Shown piece after piece: positions 12,201 through 26,536 of a stretch of 64,000 nt of DNA. The DNA comes from Gibbula magus (lineage: Eukaryota > Mollusca > Gastropoda > Trochida > Trochidae): NCBI GenBank assembly GCA_936450465.1, contig OW388302.1, positions 18,615,569-18,679,568 of the forward strand, read 5' to 3'. How positions within the stretch are numbered: the stretch's first letter is position 1; each line of letters starts with the position of its first letter. Below the pieces are notes generated by a model that saw only the letters and a list, made by a program, of their open reading frames with translations, searched no databases and was not told the origin of the DNA. The translations under genes and the position numbers were made by a program.

Positions 12201-15200
12201 GAGGTGAACATGTAACATTGACACAGTACCTGAGGTGAAATGTTATGCCGACACAGTAACTAAGGCGAAACGCCACATCAACACGGCAACTGAGGCGAAA
12301 TGTTATGTCGACACCATAACTGAGATGAAATGTAATGTTGACACAGGATCGTAGGTGGAATGTAACGTCGATGGAGTAACTGAAGTGAAATAATGCGTTG
12401 ACACAGGAACTGAGAGGGGTTGTTACGTTGAAAGTGACCGAAATGAAATTAATATTACATTGACATAGTAACTGATAGGGTATGTTACGTTGAGACAATA
12501 ACTGAGGTCAAATGTATTGTGGAAAGAGTAACTGTGGTGAAATATGATGTAGAGACAGTAATTGAGGTGAAATGTAATGTAGACACAGTAACTGAGGCGA
12601 AATGTCACAATGACGCGGTAACTGAGGTGAAATGTAATGTTTACAGAATACCTGAGGTGAACATGTAACATTGACACAGTACCTGAGGTGAAATGTTATG
12701 CCGACACAGTAACTGAGGTGAAACGTCACATCAACACAGCAACTGAGGCGAAATGTTATGTCGATACCATAACTGAGATGAAATGTAATTTTGGCACAGG
12801 ATCGTAGGTGGAACGTAACGTTGACGGAGTAACTGAAGTGAAATAATACGTTGACACAGGAACTGAGAGCGATTGTTATGTTGAAAGTGACCGAAATGAA
12901 GTTAATATTACATTGACATAGTAACTGATAGGGTATGTTACGTTGAGACAATAACTGAGGTCAAATGTATTGTGGAAAGAGTAACTGTGGTGAAATATGA
13001 TGTAGAGACAGTAACTGAGGTGAAATGTAATGTAGAAACAGTAATTGAGGCAAAAGTAACATTGACACAGTGCCTGAGGATAAATGTGATGTTGACACAG
13101 TAACTGAGGCAAAATGTCACAATGACGCGGTAACTGAGTTGAAATGTAATGTTGACACAGTAACTGAGGTTAAATGTAATGTTTACAGAATACCTGAGGT
13201 GAACATGTAACATTGACACAGTACCTGAGGTGAAATGTTATGCCGACACAGTAACTGAGGTGAAACGTCACATCAACACAGCAACTGAGGCGAAATGTTA
13301 TGTCGATACCATAACTGAGATGAAATGTAATTTTGGCACAGGATCGTAGGTGGAACGTAACGTTGACGGAGTAACTGAAGTGAAATAATACGTTGACACA
13401 GGAACTGAGAGCGATTGTTATGTTGAAAGTGACCGAAATGAAGTTAATATTACATTGACATAGTAACTGATAGGGTATGTTACGTTGAGACAATAACTGA
13501 GGTCAAATGTATTGTGGAAAGAGTAACTGTGGTGAAATATGATGTAGAGACAGTAACTGAGGTGAAATGTAATGTAGAAACAGTAATTGAGGCAAAAGTA
13601 ACATTGACACAGTGCCTGAGGATAAATGTGATGTTGACACAGTAACTGAGGCAAAATGTCACAATGACGCGGTAACTGAGTTGAAATGTAATGTTGACTC
13701 AGTAACTGAGGTTAAATGTAATGTTTACAGAATACCTGAGGTGAACATGTAACATTGACACAGTACCTGAGGTGAAATGTTATGCCGACACAGTAACTGA
13801 GGTGAAACGTCACATCAACACAGCAGCTGAGGCGAAATGTTATGTCGATACCATAACTGAGATGAAATGTAATTTTGGCACAGGATCGTAGGTGGAATGT
13901 AACGTTGACGGAGTAACTGAAGTGAAATAATACGTTGACACAGGAACTGAGAGCGATTGTTATGTTGAAAGTGACCGAAATGAAGTTAATATTACATTGA
14001 CATAGTAACTGATAGGGTATGTTACGTTGAGACAATAACTGAGGTCAAATGTAATGTGATAAGAGTAACTGAGGTGAAATATGATGTAGAGACAGTAACT
14101 GAGGTGAAATGTAATGTAGAAACAGTAATTGAGTCAAAAGTAACATTGACACAGTGCCTGAGGATAAATGAGATGTTGACACAGTAACTGAGGCGAAATG
14201 TCACAATGACGCGGTAACTGAGGTGAAATGTAATGTTGACTCAGTAACTGAGGTTAAATGTAATGTTTACAGAATACCTGAGGTGAACATGTAACATTGA
14301 CACAGTACCTGAGGTGAAATGTTATGCCGACACAGTAACTGAGGCGAAACGTCACATCAACACGGCAACTGAGGCGAAATGTTATGTCGCCACCATAACT
14401 GAGATGAAATGTAATTTTGGCACAGGATCGTAGGTGGAACGTAACGTTGACGGAGTAACTGAAGTGAAATAATACGTTGACACAGGAACTGAGAGCGATT
14501 GTTATGTTGAAAGTGACCGAAATGAAGTTAATATTACATTGACATAGTAACTGATAGGGTATGTTACGTTGAGACAATAACTGAGGTCAAATGTAATGTG
14601 ATAAGAGTAACTGAGGTGAAATATGATGTAGAGACAGTAACTGAGGTGAAATGTAATGTAGAAACAGTAATTGAGTCAAAAGTAACATTGACACAGTGCC
14701 TGAGGATAAATGAGATGTTGACACAGTAACTGAGGCGAAATGTCACAATGACGCGGTAACTGAGGTGAAATGTAATGTTGACTCAGTAACTGAGGTTAAA
14801 TGTAATGTTTACAGAATACCTGAGGTGAACATGTAACATTGACACAGTACCTGAGGTGAAATGTTATGCCGACACAGTAACTGAGGCGAAACGTCACATC
14901 AACACGGCAACTGAGGCGAAATGTTATGTCGCCACCATAACTGAGATGAAATGTAATGTTGACACAGGATCGTAGGTGGAATGTAACGTCGATGGAGTAA
15001 CTGAAGTGAAATAATGCGTTGACACAGGAACTGAGAGGGGTTGTTACGTTGAAAGTGACCGAAATGAAATCAATATTACATTGACATAGTAACTGATAGG
15101 GTATGTTACGTTGAGACAATAACTGAGGTCAAATGTAATGTGGAAAGAGTAACTGAGGTGAAATATGATGTGGAGACAGTAATTGAGGTGAAGTGTAATG

Positions 15201-18200
15201 TAGAGACAGTAATTGAGGCAAAAGTAACATTGACACAGTGCCTGAGGATAAATGTGATGTTGACACAGTAACTGAGGCAAAATGTCACAATGACGCGGTA
15301 ACTGAGTTGAAATGTAATGTTGACTCAGTAACTGAGGTTAAATGTAATGTTTACAGAATACCTGAAGTGAACTTGTAACATTGACACAGTACCTGAGGTG
15401 AAATGTTATGCCGACACAGTAACTAGGTGAAACGTCACATCAACACAGCAACTGAGGCGAAATGTTATGTCGACACCATAACTGAGATGAAATGTTATTT
15501 TGGCACAGGATCGTAGGTGGAATGTAAGGTTGACGGAGTAACTGAAGTGAAATAATACGTTGACACAGGAACTGAGAGCGATTGTTACGTTGAAAGTGAC
15601 CGAAATGAAATTAAGATTACATTGACATAGTAACTGATAGGGTATGTTACGTTGAGACAATAACTGAGGTCAAATGTAATGTGGAAAGAGTAACTGAGGT
15701 GAAATATGATGTAGAGACAGTAACTGAGGTCAAATGTAATGTGGAAAGAGTAACTGAGGTGAAATATGATGTAGAGACAGTAACTGAGGTGAAATGTAAT
15801 GTAGAAACAGTAATTGAGGCAAAAGTAACATTGACACAGTGCCTGAGGATAAATGTGATGTTGACACAGTAACTGAGGCAAAATGTCACAATGACGCGGT
15901 AACTGAGTTGAAATGTAATGTTGACTCAGTAACTGAGGTTAAATGTAATGTTTACAGAATACCTGAGGTGAACATGTAACATTGACACAGTACCTGAGGT
16001 GAAATGTTATGCCGACACAGTAACTGAGGTGAAACGTCACATCAACACAGCAACTGAGGCGAAATGTTATGTCGATACCATAACTGAGATGAAATGTAAT
16101 TTTGGCACAGGATCGTAGGTGGAATGTAACGTTGACGGAGTAACTGAAGTGAAATAATACGTTGACACAGGGACTGAGAGCGATTGTTATGTTGAAAGTG
16201 ACCGAAATGAAGTTAATATTACATTGACATAGTAACTGATAGGGTATGTTACGTTGAGACAATAACTGAGGTCAAATGTAATGTGGAAAGAGTAACTGAG
16301 GTGAAATATGATGTAGAGACAGTAACTGAGGTGAAATGTAATGTAGAAACAGTAATTGAGGCAAAAGTAACATTGACACAGTGCCTGAGGATAAATGTGA
16401 TGTTGACACAGTAACTGAGGCAAAATGTCACAATGACGCGGTAACTGAGTTGAAATGTAATGTTGACTCAGTAACTGAGGTTAAATGTAATGTTTACAGA
16501 ATACCTGAGGTGAACATGTAACATTGACACAGTACCTGAGGTGAAATGTTATGCCGACACAGTAACTGAGGTGAAACGTCACATCAACACAGCAACTGAG
16601 GCGAAATGTTATGTCGATACCATAACTGAGATGAAATGTAATTTTGGCACAGGATCGTAGGTGGAATGTAACGTTGACGGAGTAACTGAAGTGAAATAAT
16701 ACGTTGACACAGGAACTGAGAGCGATTGTTATGTTGAAAGTGACCGAAATGAAGTTAATATTACATTGACATAGTAACTGATAGGGTATGTTACGTTGAG
16801 ACAATAACTGAGGTCAAATGTAATGTGGAAAGAGTAACTGAGGTGAAATATGATGTAGAGACAGTAACTGAGGTGAAATATAATGTAGAAACAGTAATTG
16901 AGGCAAAAGTAACATTGACACAGTGCCTGAGGATAAATGAGATGTTGACACAGTAACTGAGGCGAAATGTCACAATGACGCGGTAACTGAGGTGAAATGA
17001 AATGTTGACTCAGTAACTGAGGGGAAATGTAATATTTACAGAATACCTGAGGTGAACATGTAACATTGACACAGTACCTGAGGTGAAATGTTATGCCGAC
17101 ACAGTAACTGAGGCGAAACGTCACATCAACACGGCAACTGAGGCGAAATGTTATTTCGACACCATAACTGAGATGAAATGTAATGTTGACACATGATCGT
17201 AGGTGGAATGTAACGTTGACGGAGTAACTGAAGTGAAATAATGCGTTGACACAGGAACTGAGAGGGGTTGTTACGTTGAAAAAGTGACCGAAATGAAATT
17301 AATATTACATTGACATAGTAACCGAGAGGGTATGTTACGTTGAGACAGTAACTGAGGTGAAATATGATGTGGAGACAGTAATTGAGGTGAAATGTAATGT
17401 AGACACAGTAACTGAGGCGAAATGTCACAATGACGCGGTAACTGAGGTGAAATGTAATGTTTACAGAATACCTGAGGTGAACATGTAACATTGACACAGT
17501 ACCTGAGGTGAAATGTTATGCCGACACAGTAACTGAGGCGAAACGTCACATCAACACGGCAACTGAGGCGAAATGTTATGTCGACACCATAACTGAGATG
17601 AAATGTAATGTTGACACAGGATCGTAGGTGGAATGTAACGTTGACGGAGTAACTGAAGTGAAATAATACGTTGACACAGGAACTGAGAGCGATTGTTATG
17701 TTGAAAGTGACCGAAATGAAGTTAATATTACATTGACACAGTACCTGAGGTGAAATGTTATGCCGACACAGTAACTGAGGTGAAACGTCACATCAACACA
17801 GCAACTGAGGCGAAATGTTATGTCGATACCATAACTGAGATGAAATGTAATTTTGGCACAGGATCGTAGGTGGAATGTAACGTTGACGGAGTAACTGAAG
17901 TGAAATAATACGTTGACACAGGAACTGAGAGCGATTGTTATGTTGAAAGTGACCGAAATGAAGTTAATATTACATTGACATAGTAACTGATAGGGTGTGT
18001 TACGTTGAGACAATAACTGAGGTCAAATGTAATGTGGAAAGAGTAACTGAGGTGAAATATGATGTAGAGACAGTAACTGAGGTGAAATGTAATGTAGAAA
18101 CAGTAATTGAGGCAAAAGTAACATTGACACAGTGCCTGAGGATAAATGTGATGTTGACACAGTAACTGAGGCAAAATGTCACAATGACGCGGTAACTGAG

Positions 18201-21200
18201 TTGAAATGTAATGTTGACTCAGTAACTGAGGTTAAATGTAATGTTTACAGAATACCTGAGGTGAACATGTAACATTGACACAGTACCTGAGGTGAAATGT
18301 TATGCCGACACAGTAACTGAGGTGAAACGTCACATCAACACAGCAACTGAGGCGAAATGTTATGTCGATACCATAACTGAGATGAAATGTAATTTTGGCA
18401 CAGGATCGTAGGTGGAATGTAACGTTGACGGAGTAACTGAAGTGAAATAATACGTTGACACAGGAACTGAGAGCGATTGTTATGTTGAAAGTGACCGAAA
18501 TGAAGTTAATATTACATTGACATAGTAACTGATAGGGTATGTTACGTTGAGACAATAACTGAGGTCAAATGTAATGTGGAAAGAGTAACTGAGGTGAAAT
18601 ATGATGTAGAGACAGTAACTGAGGTGAAATATAATGTAGAAACAGTAATTGAGGCAAAAGTAACATTGACACAGTGCCTGAGGATAAATGAGATGTTGAC
18701 ACAGTAACTGAGGCGAAATGTCACAATGACGCGGTAACTGAGGTGAAATGAAATGTTGACTCAGTAACTGAGGGGAAATGTAATATTTACAGAATACCTG
18801 AGGTGAACATGTAACATTGACACAGTACCTGAGGTGAAATGTTATGCCGACACAGTAACTGAGGCGAAACGTCACATCAACACGGCAACTGAGGCGAAAT
18901 GTTATTTCGACACCATAACTGAGATGAAATGTAATGTTGACACAGGATCGTAGGTGGAATGTAACGTTGACGGAGTAACTGAAGTGAAATAATGCGTTGA
19001 CACAGGAACTGAGAGGGGTTGTTACGTTGAAAAAGTGACCGAAATGAAATTAATATTACATTGACATAGTAACTGAGAGGGTATGTTACGTTGAGACAGT
19101 AACTGAGGTGAAATATGATGTGGAGACAGTAATTGAGGTGAAATGTAATGTAGACACAGTAACTGAGGCGAAATGTCACAATGACGCGGTAACTGAGGTG
19201 AAATGTAATGTTTACAGAATACCTGAGGTGAACATGTAACATTGACACAGTACCTGAGGTGAAATGTTATGCCGACACAGTAACTGAGGCGAAACGTCAC
19301 ATCAACACGGCAACTGAGGCGAAATGTTATGTCGACACCATAACTGAGATGAAATGTAATGTTGACACAGGATCGTAGGTGGAATGTAACGTTGACGGAG
19401 TAACTGAAGTGAAATAATACGTTGACACAGGAACTGAGAGCGATTGTTATGTTGAAAGTGACCGAAATGAAGTTAATATTACATTGACACAGTAACTGAG
19501 GTGAAATGTTATGCCGACACAGTAACTGAGGTGAAACGTCACATCAACACAGCAACTGAGGCGAAATGTTATGTCGATACCATAACTGAGATGAAATGTA
19601 ATTTTGGCACAGGATCGTAGGTGGAATGTAACGTTGACGGAGTAACTGAAGTGAAATAATACGTTGACACAGGAACTGAGAGCGATTGTTATGTTGAATG
19701 TGACCGAAATGAAGTTAATATTACATTGACATAGTAACTGATAGGGTATGTTACGTTGAGACAATAACTGAGGTCAAATGTAATGTGGAAAGAGTAACTG
19801 AGGTGAAATATGATGTAGAGACAGTAACTGAGGTGAAATGTAATGTAGAAACAGTAATTGAGTCAAAAGTAACATTGACACAGTGCCTGAGGATAAATGA
19901 GATGTTGACACAGTAACTGAGGCGAAATGTCACAATGACGCGGTAACTGAGGTGAAATGTAATGTTGACTCAGTAACTGAGGGGAAATGTAATATTTACA
20001 GAATACCTGAGGTGAACATGTAACATTGACACAGTACCTGAGGTGAAATGTTATGCCGACACAGTAACTGAGACGAAACGTCACATCAACACGGCAACTG
20101 AGGCGAAATGTTATGTCGACACCATAACTGAGATGAAATGTAATGTTGACACAGGATCGTAGGTGGAATGTAACGTTGACGGAGTAACTGAAGTGAAATA
20201 ATGCGTTGACACAGGAACTGAGAGGGGTTGTTACCTTGAAAGTGACCGAAATGAAATTAATATTACATTGACATAGTAACTGATAGGGTATGTTACGTTG
20301 AGACAATAACTGAGGTCAAATGTAATGTGGAAAGAGTAACTGAGGTGAAATATGATGTAGAGACAGTAACTGAGGTGAAATGTAATGTAGAAACAGTAAT
20401 TGAGGCAAAAGTAACATTGACACAGTGCCTGAGGATAAATGTGATGTTGACACAGTAACTGAGGCAAAATGTGACAATGACGCGGTAACTGAGTTGAAAT
20501 GTAATGTTGACTCAGTAACTGAGGGGAAATGTAATATTTACAGAATACCTGAGGTGAACATGTAACATTAACACAGTACCTGAGGTGAAATGTTATGCCG
20601 ACACAATAACTGAGGCGAAACGTCACATCAACATGGCAACTGAGGCAAAATTTTATGTCGACACCATGACTGAGATGAAATGTAATTTTGGCACAGGATC
20701 GTATGTGGAATGTAACGTTGACGGAGTAACTGAAGTGAAATAATACGTTGACACAGGAACTGAGAGCGATTGTTATGTTGAAAGTGACCGAAATGAAGTT
20801 AATATTACATTGACATAGTAACTGATAGGGTATGTTACGTTGAGACAATAACTGAGGTGAAATGTAATGTGGAAAGAGTAACTGAGGTGAAATATGATGT
20901 AGAGACAGTAACTGAGGATAAATGTGATGTTGACACAGTAACTGAGGCAAAATGTCACAATGACGCGGTAACTGAGGTGAAATGTAATGTTTACTCAGTA
21001 ACTGAGGGGAAATGTAATATTTACAGAATACCTGAGGTGAACATGTAACATCGACACAGTACCTGAGGTGAAATGTTATGCCGACACAGTAACTGAGGTG
21101 AAACGTCACATCAACACGGCAACTGAGGCGAAATGTTATGTCGACACCATAACTGAGATGAAATGTAATGTTGACACAGGATCGTAGGTGGAATGTAACG

Positions 21201-24200
21201 TTGACGGAGTAACTGAAATGAAATAATACGTTGACACAGGAACTGAGAGCGGTTGTTACGTTGAAAAAGTGACCGAAATGAAATTAATATTACATTGACA
21301 TAGTAACTGATAGGGTATGTTACGTTGAGACAATAACTGAGGTGAAATGTAATGTAGAAACAGTAATTGAGGCAAAAGTAACAGTGACACAGTGACTGAG
21401 GATAAATGTGATGTTGACACAGTAACTGAGGCGAAATGTCACAATGACGCGGTAACTGAGGTGAAATGTAATGTTGACTCAGTTACTGAGGGGAAATGTA
21501 ATATTTACAGAATACCTGAGGTGAACATGTAACATTGACACAGTACCTGAGGTGAAATGTTATGCCGACACAGTAACTGAGGCGAAACGTCACATCAACA
21601 CGGCAACTGAGGCGAAATGTTATTTCGACACCATAACTGAGATGAAATGTAATGTTGACACATGATCGTAGGTGGAATGTAACGTTGACGGAGTAACTGA
21701 AGTGAAATAATGCGTTGACACAGGAACTGAGAGGGGTTGTTACGTTGAAAAAGTGACCGAAATGAAATTAATATTACATTGACATAGTAACTGAGAGGGT
21801 ATGTTACGTTGAGACAGTAACTGAGGTGAAATATGATGTGGAGACAGTAATTGAGGTGAAATGTAATGTAGACACAGTAACTGAGGCGAAATGTCACAAT
21901 GACGCGGTAACTGAGGTGAAATGTAATGTTTACAGAATACCTGAGGTGAACATGTAACATTGACACAGTACCTGAGGTGAAATGTTATGCCGACACAGTA
22001 ACTGAGGCGAAACGTCACATCAACACGGCAACTGAGGCGAAATGTTATGTCGACACCATAACTGAGATGAAATGTAATGTTGACACAGGATCGTAGGTGG
22101 AATGTAACGTTGACGGAGTAACTGAAGTGAAATAATACGTTGACACAGGAACTGAGAGCGATTGTTATGTTGAAAGTGACCGAAATGAAGTTAATATTAC
22201 ATTGACACAGTACCTGAGGTGAAATGTTATGCCGACACAGTAACTGAGGTGAAACGTCACATCAACACAGCAACTGAGGCGAAATGTTATGTCGATACCA
22301 TAACTGAGATGAAATGTAATTTTGGCACAGGATCGTAGGTGGAATGTAACGTTGACGGAGTAACTGAAGTGAAATAATACGTTGACACAGGAACTGAGAG
22401 CGATTGTTATGTTGAAAGTGACCGAAATGAAGTTAATATTACATTGACATAGTAACTGATAGGGTATGTTACGTTGAGACAATAACTGAGGTCAAATGTA
22501 ATGTGGAAAGAGTAACTGAGGTGAAATATGATGTAGAGACAGTAACTGAGGTGAAATGTAATGTAGAAACAGTAATTGAGTCAAAAGTAACATTGACACA
22601 GTGCCTGAGGATAAATGAGATGTTGACACAGTAACTGAGGCGAAATGTCACAATGACGCGGTAACTGAGGTGAAATGTAATGTTGACTCAGTAACTGAGG
22701 GGAAATGTAATATTTACAGAATACCTGAGGTGAACATGTAACATTGACACAGTACCTGAGGTGAAATGTTATGCCGACACAGTAACTGAGACGAAACGTC
22801 ACATCAACACGGCAACTGAGGCGAAATGTTATGTCGACACCATAACTGAGATGAAATGTAATGTTGACACAGGATCGTAGGTGGAATGTAACGTTGACGG
22901 AGTAACTGAAGTGAAATAATGCGTTGACACAGGAACTGAGAGGGGTTGTTACCTTGAAAGTGACCGAAATGAAATTAATATTACATTGACATAGTAACTG
23001 ATAGGGTATGTTACGTTGAGACAATAACTGAGGTCAAATGTAATGTGGAAAGAGTAACTGAGGTGAAATATGATGTAGAGACAGTAACTGAGGTGAAATG
23101 TAATGTAGAAACAGTAATTGAGGCAAAAGTAACATTGACACAGTGCCTGAGGATAAATGTGATGTTGACACAGTAACTGAGGCAAAATGTGACAATGACG
23201 CGGTAACTGAGTTGAAATGTAATGTTGACTCAGTAACTGAGGGGAAATGTAATATTTACAGAATACCTGAGGTGAACATGTAACATTAACACAGTACCTG
23301 AGGTGAAATGTTATGCCGACACAATAACTGAGGCGAAACGTCACATCAACATGGCAACTGAGGCAAAATTTTATGTCGACACCATGACTGAGATGAAATG
23401 TAATTTTGGCACAGGATCGTATGTGGAATGTAACGTTGACGGAGTAACTGAAGTGAAATAATACGTTGACACAGGAACTGAGAGCGATTGTTATGTTGAA
23501 AGTGACCGAAATGAAGTTAATATTACATTGACATAGTAACTGATAGGGTATGTTACGTTGAGACAATAACTGAGGTGAAATGTAATGTGGAAAGAGTAAC
23601 TGAGGTGAAATATGATGTAGAGACAGTAACTGAGGATAAATGTGATGTTGACACAGTAACTGAGGCAAAATGTCACAATGACGCGGTAACTGAGGTGAAA
23701 TGTAATGTTTACTCAGTAACTGAGGGGAAATGTAATATTTACAGAATACCTGAGGTGAACATGTAACATCGACACAGTACCTGAGGTGAAATGTTATGCC
23801 GACACAGTAACTGAGGTGAAACGTCACATCAACACGGCAACTGAGGCGAAATGTTATGTCGACACCATAACTGAGATGAAATGTAATGTTGACACAGGAT
23901 CGTAGGTGGAATGTAACGTTGACGGAGTAACTGAAATGAAATAATACGTTGACACAGGAACTGAGAGCGGTTGTTACGTTGAAAAAGTGACCGAAATGAA
24001 ATTAATATTACATTGACATAGTAACTGATAGGGTATGTTACGTTGAGACAATAACTGAGGTGAAATGTAATGTAGAAACAGTAATTGAGTCAAAAGTAAC
24101 AGTGACACAGTGACTGAGGATAAATGTGATGTTGACACAGTAACTGAGGCGAAATGTCACAATGACGCGGTAACTGAGGTGAAATGTAATGTTGACTCAG

Positions 24201-24680
24201 TTACTGAGGGGAAATGTAATATTTACAGAATACCTGAGGTGAACATGTAACATTGACACAGTACCTGAGGTGAAATGTTATGCCGACACAATAACTGAGG
24301 CGAAACGTCACATCAACATGTCAACTGAGGCGAAATGATATGTCGACACCATAACTGAGATGAAATGTAATGTTGACACAGGATCGTAGGTGGAATATAA
24401 CGTTGACGGAGTAACTGAAGTGAAATAATACGTTGACACAGGAACTGACAAGGGTTATAACGTTGAAAAAGTGACCGAAATGAAATTAATATTACATTGA
24501 CATAGTAACTGAGAGGGTATGTTACGTTGAGACAGTAACTGAGGTGAAATGTAATGTGGAAAGAGTAACTGAGGTGAAATATGATGTGGAGACAGTAACT
24601 GAGGTGAAATGAAATGTGGGACAGTAATTGAGGCAAAGGTAACATTGACACAGTGCCTGAGGATAAATGTGATGTTGACC
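9210..24680. repeat. Giant ~30-bp satellite array (15.5 kb) with higher-order structure
   Basis: About 500 units of a 30-bp motif built around GTAACTGAGGTGAAATGTAA followed by TGTTGACACA. Units at the left edge (9,210-9,480) are the most diverged. Further in, blocks recur at fixed distances: about 542 bp through 12.5-16.5 kb, 1,751 bp (16,481 to 18,232) and 2,718 bp (18,877 to 21,595, and on to about 24.2 kb). Long open frames on the minus strand, rich in LSYCVNVTFHL-like decapeptides, arise because the unit is a multiple of three. There is no start context, splice structure or family behind them. Confidence 0.95.
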
Positions 24681-25426
24681 TCACCTGTAACTGTTTGTTG
24701 TGTTTGGGTGTGTTTTGTCGAGGTGTTTTATGTTCTGGTATTTCTGCGTTTTTTAGCTGTTTGTTTTGGCTGTTTATACTTAACATTTATTGTTGTTCTG
24801 AGTTATCAATTCGCAACGTTGTCAAGAAGTTGAGCATATACATTTGACAATTAAAAACTGAACATTCCGACATCAACACCGAATGGTCAATCGTTGGCAA
24901 GAACACACCATATTCAAACACCAACAAGAGATGCAATACTTTATAAATCACGCATGACAACCATTTTGAATGGATAAACATATGTAGGAACAACGTCGGG
25001 ACAGGACGGTACAGTTGTAATATATACTTCAGATTGTAAACATTTCGGAAAAATTGCGCCAAACGTCCTTATGGAGAAATGCCGCATGAACACAGAAAAT
25101 CTACATGAATTTTTCGCTTAATGTATGTTGTATTAAGTCGAATACACAACTTTAGGTATCAGAGGTATATCATGCACAGATTGATCGAAGCTGGAAATCG
25201 AAGATGTCAACAAAATTAAAAACTGCACACTTTGATGGTAGTTGTTCTATCACTGTCCTGGTTTGTCGAATATTATTCAAAATAACTGTTTTGAAAATTT
25301 TATATTGTATTACATGAAAAAGTGCAACGTCAATTGTAGGCCTATTCACATTTCCAAATAATATATCTGTGATCCACACACGTCTAACAATAATATACTA
25401 TCCGATCATACGAGTATCTAAAAAGG
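24681..25426. other. No gene seen
   Basis: Unique-looking AT-rich sequence to the right of the satellite. No coding or RNA gene is recognised. Confidence 0.45.
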
Positions 25427-25801
25427 TTTATTACCCATATTGTTGAAAATAACCGAGTTAATATGATTGATATGAGCACATGTGCACATATCACGTTTGC
25501 CTAGCAACCATTGTCTCACCGCAACCTCCCGTATTGTGTCGTTTGTGGCGTCATACAACGATTGTTCTTGACGTCACTGTAGCTTGCCGTCGCAAGAGAA
25601 GTGGGCCGTTTCCTGGCTATCTTTACGCGAATAAAAAAGGAATAAAATGGGTAATAAAGACATTATTACACTCGAAAGTGTGTCATATGACTTTTACAAA
25701 ACTTGTGCAAATGTGTGTATAACCCTCGCTCTCGCTCGGGCAATACAAAATTCACACTCGTTTCGTAAAAGTCATATGACACATTTCCTCGGGTAATAAT
25801 C
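25427..25801. repeat. Foldback element with CTCGCTCTCGCTCGGGC loop, copy 1
   Basis: Inner arms TGTCATATGACTTTTAC (25,681-25,697) and their exact reverse complement (25,765-25,781) flank a GC-richer loop with CTCGCTCTCGCTCGGGC. The outer part contains GATATGAGCACATGTGCAC and CACGTTTGCCTAGCAACCAT. The edges read TTTATTACCC and GGGTAATAA. A copy in the opposite orientation lies at 48,645-49,005. Confidence 0.75.
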
Positions 25802-26157
25802 TCTATCTTCAGACCACAGGAATATGAGTTGTTCTTAATATGCAATAATTCGTATTACATCTAACATCGAACAGTATCACTTGCATCTAGTAAATGTACA
25901 GACGATGGGTAAACGAGATACGTTATTGCATTACATGTGATGCTAGTTTGTCTAATTAGTGACAATGATCGGTTGTGACCTGACATTAACTAATAAACAG
26001 CTTCAGCAGTGATCTTTCTCTTCTCAATGTCAGCATTAAAGCTTGGTGATTGATAATATATAGTAAGTCTTACAATTTCTTTATACGTGAACTACACTTT
26101 AAAAAACACCTCGTCACTTACTTATAATGTACATATAAACAGATTTAATCAATAAGT
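25802..26157. other. No gene seen
   Basis: AT-rich spacer. Nothing is recognised. Confidence 0.45.
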
Positions 26158-26247
26158 ACACTCGCCGCTAATGGCTGCAATACTACCGAAGCGGCGTTTA
26201 ACAATAACTCACTCACTCACAATACAATACAATACAATACAATACAA
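26158..26247 (+). repeat. SINE tail plus (AATAC)n microsatellite
   Basis: CCGCTAATGGCTGCAATAC is followed by GAAGCGGCGTTTAACAATAA, then ACTCACTCACTCAC and a pure AATAC run at 26,221-26,247. The same tail appears in reverse orientation at 34,401-34,460. Confidence 0.7.
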
Positions 26248-26536
26248 AGGAAGTTAAGAATGCCCAATATCTTATTGTATCATGTATAAAAGTATTTACA
26301 TCTCTCTATATCAATAGTCAAAAGGAGGACAGACGCCATATTGGTTTCTTTAACAAACTTCCGACTCGTCTACATTCGTGGCTTCTCAAAACATACATCA
26401 TGGCTTCTGAAAGAACTTACAATTCATTCCTTATTAGGGTTTATAATAATCTAGAATGGGCAAAACGTTTAGTGAACGAATTAATTTTTCTCTAAAAATA
26501 CACCGATAAATAGATTCTACCGGTATCCTGCCATTA

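Noticed and set aside
9472..24786. Many minus-strand frames in the 30-bp satellite with repeated LSYCVNVTFHL-like segments
   Set aside because: Same cause: unit length is a multiple of three. No promoter, signal, splice pattern or family resemblance supports a protein.
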